Shown here: positions 14,975 through 20,787 of the stretch, one piece after another | Position numbering within the stretch: position 1 is the first letter of the stretch | Layout: each line of letters starts with the position of its first letter | Assembly: GCA_900551815.1 (NCBI GenBank) | Contig: URXE01000042.1 | Location: 1 to 20,787 of the forward strand | Reading direction: 5' to 3' | DNA: 20,787 nt | Source of the DNA: an uncultured Collinsella sp. | Lineage (GTDB): Bacteria; Actinomycetota; Coriobacteriia; Coriobacteriales; Coriobacteriaceae | Program-made: the position numbers and the translations under genes | The notes under the pieces: generated by a model | Told to the model about the DNA's origin: nothing | The model's database searches: none | Seen by the model: only the letters and a program-made list of their open reading frames with translations

Positions 14975-15025
14975 CGCGCGGCTTCCCGTACTATCCGCAC
15001 TTTCGATACGTAAAGGAGCGTATAC

Positions 15026-15340
15026 ATGGATTTGGGTATTTCCACCAACCCCACGCCAGAGCTCTACACCATTAAGGTAACCGGCGAGATCGATATCTCT
15101 AACGCCGATAGCCTGCGCAATGCCATCGACCTGGCGCTCGAGCAGCCCACTGAGGCCGTTGAGCTCGATTTTGCCCAGGTGAGCTACATCGATTCGACGG
15201 GCATTGGTGTGCTCGTGGGCGCCGCGCACCACGCGGCCGACCACGACAAGCGCTTTAGCTGCACCAATGTGCAGCCCCCGGTGATGCGCGTGGTTCAGCT
15301 GTTGGGTGTCGACCAGGAGATTTCGATTACCGCTGCATAA
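15026..15340 (+). CDS. STAS-domain anti-sigma factor antagonist (SpoIIAA/RsbV-like)
   Basis: A 104-residue single STAS domain. The phosphorylatable serine is S57 in YIDSTGIGVLV, the canonical DSxG site. ELYTIKVTGEIDISNADSLR is the usual first half. Such proteins bind an anti-sigma kinase when unphosphorylated and so release a sigma factor. No anti-sigma kinase (RsbW/SpoIIAB), phosphatase or sigma factor gene is in this window, so its partner must be elsewhere. The start is ATG 15026 with AAAGGAG 7 nt upstream. Confidence 0.9.
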   Translation: MDLGISTNPTPELYTIKVTGEIDISNADSLRNAIDLALEQPTEAVELDFAQVSYIDSTGIGVLVGAAHHAADHDKRFSCTNVQPPVMRVVQLLGVDQEISITAA

Positions 15341-15384
15341 CCTTTGCCCTCAAAAGGGCGTGCCGTTTGGCATATGTTTGTGAT

Positions 15385-15418
15385 GCGCTCGGACGTTTTG
15401 GCGTCCGGGCGCTATACT
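15385..15418 (+). promoter_or_regulatory. Candidate tat promoter with an inverted repeat abutting the -10
   Basis: An 11-bp inverted repeat with one mismatch, which is a G-U pair in RNA (15385-15395 with 15402-15412, loop TTTTGG), ends exactly at a perfect -10 TATACT (15413-15418). The repeat would cover the -35 to spacer region, as expected for an operator. A preceding mini-hairpin GCCCT-CAAA-AGGGC (15346-15359) may end the STAS transcript. Confidence 0.4.
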
Positions 15419-15493
15419 TGACCGAATGAATAGACGAGTTCCGGCCGAATGGCGCGGTGCGGGCTCGACTCACATCGAGCCTTGGAGGTATGT

Positions 15494-16093
15494 GTGTTTG
15501 GTATTGGAGAGGGTGAGCTCGCGATCATCGTGGTCTTCGGCTTTTTGCTGTTTGGCCCGGATAAGCTCCCACAGATGGGCCGCACGATCGGCCGTGCCAT
15601 CCGTCAGTTCCGCGAGACGCAGGAAAAGATGACGGCCGTTGTTCAGTCCGAGATAATCGATCCGGTGAGCGAGGCCGCGTCGGCCCCGGTCAAGCCCAAG
15701 AAGGCTGCCGTCGATGACGATTCCGATGCAGACGAGGATGCCGTTGAGACGGCTGCGCCCGCAAAGAAGGAGACCTTTGCCGAGCGTCGCGCCCGTCTTG
15801 CTGCCGAGAAGGCCGCGAGTGAGGCTGCCGCCGAGGGCGAGGGTGCTGCTGAGGAGTCCGAGGCCGAGGGTGCCGAGTCTGCCGCTGCCGCCGAGCTTGT
15901 CGTCGAGCCCGAGCCTGCTGCAGAGCCGGAGCCCGAGCCGGCAGAGTCCACGACGGCTGACCTCTACGCCCGTCGTCCCCGCAAGCGCAAGGCCGTCGTC
16001 GACCAGCTCGCTCGCGAGCTCGAGCTCGAGGCCGAGGACGAGGCCGTTGCCGAGGCTGCCACCGCCGATGCCCCGAAGGGAGGCGATGAGTAA
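15494..16093 (+). CDS. Twin-arginine translocase TatA/TatB-family protein
   Basis: 199 residues. The N-terminus FGIGEGELAIIVVFGFLLF is the single membrane helix, followed by the family's FGPDKLPQMGR hinge (F20-G21-P22) and an amphipathic helix TIGRAIRQFRETQEKM. The rest is a long, acidic Ala/Glu/Pro-rich tail, probably disordered, with a basic patch RRPRKRKAVV near the end. The tail makes it TatB-like in size, but no separate TatA is nearby, so it may serve both roles. The start is GTG 15494 with GGAGG 5 nt upstream; extending upstream to 15449 would add 15 hydrophilic residues that do not fit the family. Its stop overlaps the tatC start by one base. Confidence 0.9.
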   Translation: MFGIGEGELAIIVVFGFLLFGPDKLPQMGRTIGRAIRQFRETQEKMTAVVQSEIIDPVSEAASAPVKPKKAAVDDDSDADEDAVETAAPAKKETFAERRARLAAEKAASEAAAEGEGAAEESEAEGAESAAAAELVVEPEPAAEPEPEPAESTTADLYARRPRKRKAVVDQLARELELEAEDEAVAEAATADAPKGGDE

Positions 16094-16884
16094 TGCCTAT
16101 CGGACCTGCGCGCATGCCGCTCTTCGATCACCTGGGCGAGCTCCGTCGCCGCCTGACCATCGTGGTCGTGTCGGTGTTTGCCGCCGCCATCGTGCTGTAT
16201 TTCGCCACGCCCGTGGTGCTCGACATCCTGGAAGACCCCATCCGCTCCTTTGTGCCGGACGGTAAGTTCTACATCACCACCACGCTCGGCGGCTTTGGCC
16301 TGCGCTTCTCGCTGGCCATCAAGATGGCCGTGGTCATGTGCACGCCCATGATCATCTGGCAGATTCTGGCATTTTTCCTGCCGGCACTGCGTCCCAACGA
16401 GCGCAAATGGGTCGTGCCCACGGTGCTCGCCTCGACGGTGCTGTTCTTCCTGGGCGCCATCTTCTGCTATTTCATCATCATCCCGGCGGGCTTTGAGTGG
16501 CTTATCGGCGAGACCTCGGCCGTCGCCACGGCGCTGCCCGACCTGGAGAACTACGTCAACATGGAGCTGCTCTTTATGATCGGCTTTGGCGTGGCGTTTG
16601 AGCTGCCGCTCATCATCTTCTACCTGTCCGTCTTCCACATCGTGTCCTACGCGGCCTTCCGCGGCGCCTGGCGCTACGTGTACGTGGGCCTGCTTGTGGG
16701 CTCGGCTGTGATTACGCCCGACGGCTCGCCCGTTACGCTGGGCCTCATGTATGGTGCCCTGCTCTCGCTCTACGAGATTTCGCTCGCCATTGCCCGCGTG
16801 GTCATTACCGCGCGCGAGGGCAAGGAGGGCTTGTTTGTGAGCCGTCTGGACCTGTTCTCGGACGATGAGGACGACGAGGAGTAA
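16093..16884 (+). CDS. tatC: Twin-arginine translocase subunit TatC
   Basis: A 263-residue membrane protein that recognises twin-arginine signal peptides and, with TatA/B, exports folded proteins. It has the conserved HLGELRRRL near the N-terminus (E16), six hydrophobic segments, the FGVAFELPLIIFYL segment and a TPDGSP motif in the last third (TPD is conserved in the family). The C-terminal tail is acidic (DDEDDEE). Its ATG overlaps the upstream stop codon as TAATG, so translation is coupled to the TatA/B-like gene. Confidence 0.95.
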   Translation: MPIGPARMPLFDHLGELRRRLTIVVVSVFAAAIVLYFATPVVLDILEDPIRSFVPDGKFYITTTLGGFGLRFSLAIKMAVVMCTPMIIWQILAFFLPALRPNERKWVVPTVLASTVLFFLGAIFCYFIIIPAGFEWLIGETSAVATALPDLENYVNMELLFMIGFGVAFELPLIIFYLSVFHIVSYAAFRGAWRYVYVGLLVGSAVITPDGSPVTLGLMYGALLSLYEISLAIARVVITAREGKEGLFVSRLDLFSDDEDDEE

Positions 16885-16890
16885 ATCGGT

Positions 16891-17247
16891 ATGCACGAGG
16901 TTGGCATTGTCAACGGCATACTCGATACAGTGATTCGCGCGGCGCGTGGGGCGGGGGCCTCGCGCGCCGTTTTGGTAACGCTGCGTATCGGGGATATGAC
17001 CGAGGTCGTGCGCGAGGCGCTCGACTTTGCCTGGGAGACGTTTCGCGACGAGGACCCGCTCACGCGCGGCTGCGAGCTTGCCGTAGAGGAAGTCCATCCA
17101 CAAAGCGAGTGTCTGGACTGCGGTGAGGTCTTTGAACACGACCGTTTCCATTGCCGCTGTCCCCAGTGTGGTGGTGCCAACGTGCGCCTGCTGCACGGCC
17201 GCGAACTCGACATCGCAAGTATCGAAATCGAAACCCCCGACGATTAG
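16891..17247 (+). CDS. hypA: Hydrogenase/urease nickel incorporation protein HypA
   Basis: A 118-residue nickel chaperone that works with HypB to insert nickel into NiFe hydrogenase. It begins MHEVGIV, with His2 as the nickel ligand, and has a zinc site formed by CLDCG (C74, C77) and CPQCG (C90, C93). The start ATG 16891 lies 6 nt after the tatC stop and uses a GAGGAG inside the end of tatC, so it is in the tat transcription unit. hypB follows after 55 nt. Confidence 0.95.
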   Translation: MHEVGIVNGILDTVIRAARGAGASRAVLVTLRIGDMTEVVREALDFAWETFRDEDPLTRGCELAVEEVHPQSECLDCGEVFEHDRFHCRCPQCGGANVRLLHGRELDIASIEIETPDD

Positions 17248-17302
17248 CCCATCAGCCACCTGGGGACGGGGTATAAAGGGGCAAAAGTAAGGAGCGCTGA
17301 GT

Positions 17303-17986
17303 ATGGCTGAGAAAACGATTGATATCGCGTCGCCGATTCTGTCGCGCAACGAGCGCCTGGCAGATCAGCTGCGACAGCGATTTAAAGAGACAAACACCTA
17401 TGTGATCAATGTGCTGTCGAGCCCCGGTTCGGGCAAGACCACCACGATCCTGGGCACCAACGAGCGCCTGCGCGACAAGGCTGGCCTGCGCTGTGCCGTC
17501 ATCGAGGGCGATATTGCCTCGGATGTCGACGCCATCACCATGAAGGAAGCCGGCATGCCCGCCATCCAGATCAACACGGGTGGCCTGTGCCACCTCGAGG
17601 GCAACATGATCATGGAGGCCGTTGACGCGTTCGACCAGGCCGTCGGTTTGGAGAACATCGACGTCATCTTTATCGAAAACGTGGGCAACTTGGTCTGCCC
17701 GGTCGACTTTGACCTGGGTGAGAACCTGTCCATCATGATTCTCTCGGTGCCCGAGGGCGACGACAAGCCCATCAAGTACCCGGGCATCTTCCAGCACGCC
17801 GGCGCGCAGCTGCTCAATAAGGTCGACGTGGCCCCGGCTTTCGATTTTGACATGGATAGGTATACTAAGACACTCGATGACCTCAATCCGCAGGCGCCGC
17901 GGTTTGCCGTGAGCGCGCGCAAGGGCGAGGGCATGGATGCCTGGTGCGATTGGCTCATCGGGCAGATCGAGCAAGCAAGGGCGTAA
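17303..17986 (+). CDS. hypB: Hydrogenase nickel incorporation GTPase HypB
   Basis: A 227-residue SIMIBI-class GTPase that powers nickel delivery by HypA. It has the P-loop SSPGSGKTT (about 39-47), the metal-site CHLE (C96, H97), EGDIASDVDA in switch I and NKVDV for guanine specificity. It lacks the N-terminal CxxCGC nickel site and any His-rich stretch found in some HypB proteins, so it is a minimal form without nickel storage. AAGGAG lies about 9 nt before ATG 17303. No hypC, D, E or F gene is in the window. Confidence 0.95.
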   Translation: MAEKTIDIASPILSRNERLADQLRQRFKETNTYVINVLSSPGSGKTTTILGTNERLRDKAGLRCAVIEGDIASDVDAITMKEAGMPAIQINTGGLCHLEGNMIMEAVDAFDQAVGLENIDVIFIENVGNLVCPVDFDLGENLSIMILSVPEGDDKPIKYPGIFQHAGAQLLNKVDVAPAFDFDMDRYTKTLDDLNPQAPRFAVSARKGEGMDAWCDWLIGQIEQARA

Positions 17987-18040
17987 ATCGGCCGCCATAC
18001 GGGCGGGCGTAGCCGCAGAGACACGAGATAGGAGCCTCTT

Positions 18041-20620
18041 TTGAAGCTCATCATCGCCGAGAAAAACGACGCCGCGCGTCAGATCGCCGAGCGTCTGTCC
18101 ACGGGTAAACCCAAAAAGGATAAGGTGTACAACACCGCCATCTACCGTTTTGAGTGGAAGGGCGAGGAGTGCGTGACCATCGGCCTGGCCGGTCACATCC
18201 TTGCGCCCGATTTTTGCGACAGCGTGCTGTTCGATAAAAAGCTGGGCTGGTATTCGGTTACTGAGGACGGCGAGATGCTGCCGGCCGACATGCCCGATGG
18301 CCTGGCTCGTCCGCCTTACGACACCAAGCGTAAGCCGTTCCTTGCCGACGGCATCTCCATCAAGGGCTGGAAGCTCGAGAGCCTGCCTTACCTCACCTGG
18401 GCGCCCGTCATTAAGCTGCCGGCCGAGAAGGAACTCATTCGCTCGCTCAAGAACCTGGCTAAGAAGTCCGACAGCGTCATCATCGCCACGGACTTCGACC
18501 GCGAGGGCGAGCTGATCGGCTCGGACGCTCTCAACAAGGTGCGTGAGGTTGCGCCGGACTTGCCGGTTGCCCGCGCCCAGTACTCTTCGTTTACCAAGGC
18601 CGAGATCACGCACGCCTTCGATAATCTCGTCACGCTCGACCAGAATCTGGCCGACGCCGGCGAGAGCCGTCAGCACATCGACCTCATTTGGGGTGCGGTG
18701 CTCACGCGCTACCTGACGCTCGCCAAGTTTGGCGGCTTTGGCAACGTGCGTTCCGCCGGCCGCGTGCAGACGCCGACGCTTGCCCTGGTGGTCGAGCGCG
18801 AGCGTGAGCGCATGGCGTTTGTGCCCGAGGACTATTGGCAGATTCGCGGCATGGGTGCCGCGCAGGGCGCTGCCGAGGACGATCGCTTTAAGATTGCGCA
18901 CAAGACGGCACGCTTTACCGACAAGGATGCTGCTGAGACGGCGTACGGCCATGTTGACGGCGCTACGACGGCAACCGTCGCCGCAGTGACCAAGCGCTCC
19001 CGCAAGCAGCAGCCGCCCACGCCGTTTGCGACGACCTCGCTGCAGGCTGCCGCCGCGGCCGAGGGCATCTCGCCTGCGCGTACCATGCGCATCGCCGAGT
19101 CCCTCTACATGGCCGGTCTCATCAGCTACCCGCGTGTCGACAACACCGTGTACCCCGCGACGCTCGATTTGGGCGCTGTGGTGAGTGACCTTGCAAAGAT
19201 CAACCCGGCGCTGGCGCCCGTGTGCAAAAAGGTGCTCGCCGGCCCCATGAAGCCCACGCGCGGCAAAGTCGAGACCACCGACCACCCGCCTATCTACCCC
19301 ACGGGCGAGGGCGATCCGTCCACGCTTGATGGCGGCCAACGCAAGCTCTACGATCTTATCGCCCGCCGCTTCCTGGCGACGCTTATGGGTCCTGCGACCA
19401 TCGAGAACACCAAGCTCGAGCTCGACGTCAACGGCGAGCCGTTCGTGGCTTCGGGCGATGTGCTCGTGACTCCGGGCTTCCGCGAGGCGTATCCGTATGG
19501 ACTTAAGCGCGATGAGCAGATGCCGCCGCTGGAGCAGGGCGACACGGTCGACGTATTCGACATTAAGCTCGAGGCAAAGCAGACCGAGCCGCCCGCGCGC
19601 TACAGCCAGGGCAAGCTCGTGCAGGAGATGGAAAAGCGCGGCCTGGGCACCAAGTCCACGCGCGCGAGCATCATCGAGCGCCTGTATGCCGTGCGCTATC
19701 TCAAAAACGATCCCGTTGAGCCGAGCCAGCTGGGCATCGCCATTATCGATGCACTGTCGCAGTTTGCCCCGCGCATCACGAGCCCCGATATGACCAGTGA
19801 GCTCGACGGCGACATGACCCGCGTGGAGCGCGGCGAGGATACCGAAGAGCATGTCGTGACGCACTCGCGCGCGCTGCTGGCCGGCGTGCTCGACGAGCTG
19901 CTCAAGCATACGCAGGAGCTGGGCGACGCCATCAGCGACGCCGTCACGGCCGATGCGCGCGTGGGCGCCTGCCCCAAGTGCGGCAAGGACCTGGTTATGA
20001 AGACGAGCGCCAAGACCCGCGGCAGCTTTATCGGCTGCATGGGCTGGCCCGACTGTGATGTGACCTATCCGGTGCCGAGCGGCGTCAAGGTAAGCCCGCT
20101 CGAGGGCGAGGCCGCCGTGTGTCCCGAGTGCGGTGCGCCGCGCATTAAGTGTCAGCCGTTCCGCCAGAAGGCCTTCGAGATTTGCGTGAACCCCACATGC
20201 CCCACCAACTACGAGCCCGACCTTAAGGTGGGCGAGTGCAAGGTGTGTGCCGAGGCCGGACGCCATGGCGACCTGATCGCGCACAAGAGCGAAAAGAGTG
20301 GCAAGCGCTTTATCCGCTGCACCAACTACGATGACTGCGGCGTGAGCTATCCGCTGCCGGCGCGCGGCAAGCTCGAGGCGACGGGCGAGACCTGCCCCGA
20401 GTGCGGCGCCCCCATCGTGGTGGTCAACACGGCGCGCGGCCCGTGGCGCATCTGCGTGAACATGGACTGCCCGACCAAGGAGAAGAAGCCCGCCCGCGGC
20501 CGCAAGACCACAACCAAGGCGAGCACGGCTAAAAAGACGACGGCGGCAAAGAAGGCCACGGCGGCAAAAAAGACGACGGCCAAGAAGTCGACTACCAAAA
20601 AGACCGCTGCCGACAAGTAA
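18041..20620 (+). CDS. Type IA DNA topoisomerase (archaeal TopI/TopIII-like) with zinc ribbons and a basic tail
   Basis: 859 residues. The TOPRIM domain has E7 (IIAEKND) and the DxDxE site TDFDREGEL (D151, D153, E155). The catalytic tyrosine is Y363 in GLISYPRVDN, with R365. Four C-terminal zinc-ribbon modules start near residue 644, two of the four with nearly symmetrical CPECGAP motifs. The tail from about 818 is a Lys/Ala/Thr-rich repeat (KKTTAAKK type), likely DNA-binding. The enzyme passes single strands through a transient 5'-phosphotyrosyl break, relaxing negative supercoils or decatenating. The start is TTG 18041 with AGGAG 6 nt upstream, giving MKLIIAEKND, the expected family start. 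I give no symbol because topA and topB are both used for such proteins. Confidence 0.92.
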   Translation: MKLIIAEKNDAARQIAERLSTGKPKKDKVYNTAIYRFEWKGEECVTIGLAGHILAPDFCDSVLFDKKLGWYSVTEDGEMLPADMPDGLARPPYDTKRKPFLADGISIKGWKLESLPYLTWAPVIKLPAEKELIRSLKNLAKKSDSVIIATDFDREGELIGSDALNKVREVAPDLPVARAQYSSFTKAEITHAFDNLVTLDQNLADAGESRQHIDLIWGAVLTRYLTLAKFGGFGNVRSAGRVQTPTLALVVERERERMAFVPEDYWQIRGMGAAQGAAEDDRFKIAHKTARFTDKDAAETAYGHVDGATTATVAAVTKRSRKQQPPTPFATTSLQAAAAAEGISPARTMRIAESLYMAGLISYPRVDNTVYPATLDLGAVVSDLAKINPALAPVCKKVLAGPMKPTRGKVETTDHPPIYPTGEGDPSTLDGGQRKLYDLIARRFLATLMGPATIENTKLELDVNGEPFVASGDVLVTPGFREAYPYGLKRDEQMPPLEQGDTVDVFDIKLEAKQTEPPARYSQGKLVQEMEKRGLGTKSTRASIIERLYAVRYLKNDPVEPSQLGIAIIDALSQFAPRITSPDMTSELDGDMTRVERGEDTEEHVVTHSRALLAGVLDELLKHTQELGDAISDAVTADARVGACPKCGKDLVMKTSAKTRGSFIGCMGWPDCDVTYPVPSGVKVSPLEGEAAVCPECGAPRIKCQPFRQKAFEICVNPTCPTNYEPDLKVGECKVCAEAGRHGDLIAHKSEKSGKRFIRCTNYDDCGVSYPLPARGKLEATGETCPECGAPIVVVNTARGPWRICVNMDCPTKEKKPARGRKTTTKASTAKKTTAAKKATAAKKTTAKKSTTKKTAADK

Positions 20621-20652
20621 CCGAGCACATATCCGAGACATATAGACACGGC

Positions 20653-20690
20653 GGGGCCGGGCGCGCAAATGCAAATGCGCGCCCGGCCCC
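20653..20690 (+). terminator. GC-rich hairpin after the topoisomerase gene
   Basis: A perfect 15-bp stem (20653-20667 with 20676-20690) surrounds loop AATGCAAA. It is very stable but lacks a T-tract (ACTTCT follows), so it may stop transcription inefficiently or protect the 3' end. Confidence 0.65.
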
Positions 20691-20695
20691 ACTTC

Positions 20696-20787
20696 TAAGT
20701 TGCGGTGAAATAGGGACTGTTTTTGCTGGCAAAAGGGGGTGCGGACAGAAAGTTGGACCGCGGGGCGGTCCGGACTGGAGGTTCGCA
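20696..20787. repeat. Right copy of the dispersed repeat
   Basis: This is the reverse complement of the left-edge element: 20735-20787 equals 1-53 inverted, and 20696-20713 equals 74-91 inverted, with a diverged centre. The centre here reads TGGCAAAAGGGGGTGCGGACAG, which resembles the TGGTGCAA...GGACAG unit at 10464. Confidence 0.85.

Noticed and set aside
15964..17349. 461-codon open frame antisense to tatC and hypA
   Set aside because: His/Asp/Arg-rich low-complexity translation over well-supported plus-strand genes.
17252..20692. 1146-codon open frame antisense to hypB and the topoisomerase gene
   Set aside because: High GC and strong third-position bias make antisense frames stop-poor. 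The translation is Arg/Gly/Ala/Leu-rich with no domain, and the plus-strand genes are unambiguous.
1..20787. A composite transposon bounded by the terminal repeats
   Set aside because: There is no transposase or recombinase gene and the cargo is mainly housekeeping. Kept only as a less likely alternative in the findings.

Overview
The window looks like chromosomal DNA of a high-GC actinobacterium of class Coriobacteriia, most likely a Collinsella-like gut anaerobe. I infer this from the strong G/C third-position bias, clean AAGGAGG-type ribosome binding sites, many lactose/cellobiose-type PTS parts, an archaeal-like type IA topoisomerase, and protein styles familiar from Collinsella. No database search was possible. 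There are 17 protein genes, no tRNA or rRNA, no CRISPR array and no complete insertion sequence.

Layout. 1-91 is a repeat that returns inverted at 20696-20787, so both window edges lie in copies of one dispersed element. 230-3130 is a PcrA/UvrD helicase. 3131-3566 has no gene; it holds two 130-nt palindromic elements in opposite orientation around a strong terminator. 3567-9267 is a sugar module: manA and a GntR regulator on the minus strand, divergent from a GH1 6-phospho-glycosidase and the PTS components EIIC, EIIB and EIIA. The module ends at a terminator, and a ROK-family sugar kinase (9509-10462) follows under its own upstream region. 10631-15340 is housekeeping: family II pyrophosphatase, NhaA, a small unknown protein (minus strand), an aspartate-type aminotransferase and a STAS protein. 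15494-17986 is a run of tatA/B-like, tatC, hypA and hypB, followed by a topoisomerase at 18041-20620.

How the genes work together. The PTS would import and phosphorylate a beta-linked disaccharide. The GH1 enzyme would split it into a sugar-6-phosphate and a free sugar, and the ROK kinase would phosphorylate the free sugar. ManA would bring mannose-6-phosphate into glycolysis if mannose is part of the substrate. A 19-nt box occurs in inverted pairs upstream of both the GH1 gene and the ROK gene, suggesting one regulon. HypA/HypB deliver nickel to NiFe hydrogenase, and Tat exports folded metalloenzymes, so their adjacency suggests a link to hydrogenase or other exported metalloenzymes.

Most unusual points: (1) the two palindromic elements share a conserved core but carry unrelated, perfectly self-complementary 27-nt arms; (2) the GntR gene has no ATG, GTG or TTG start and appears to begin at ATT or ATA behind a perfect ribosome binding site; (3) the shared inverted box of the GH1 and ROK genes.
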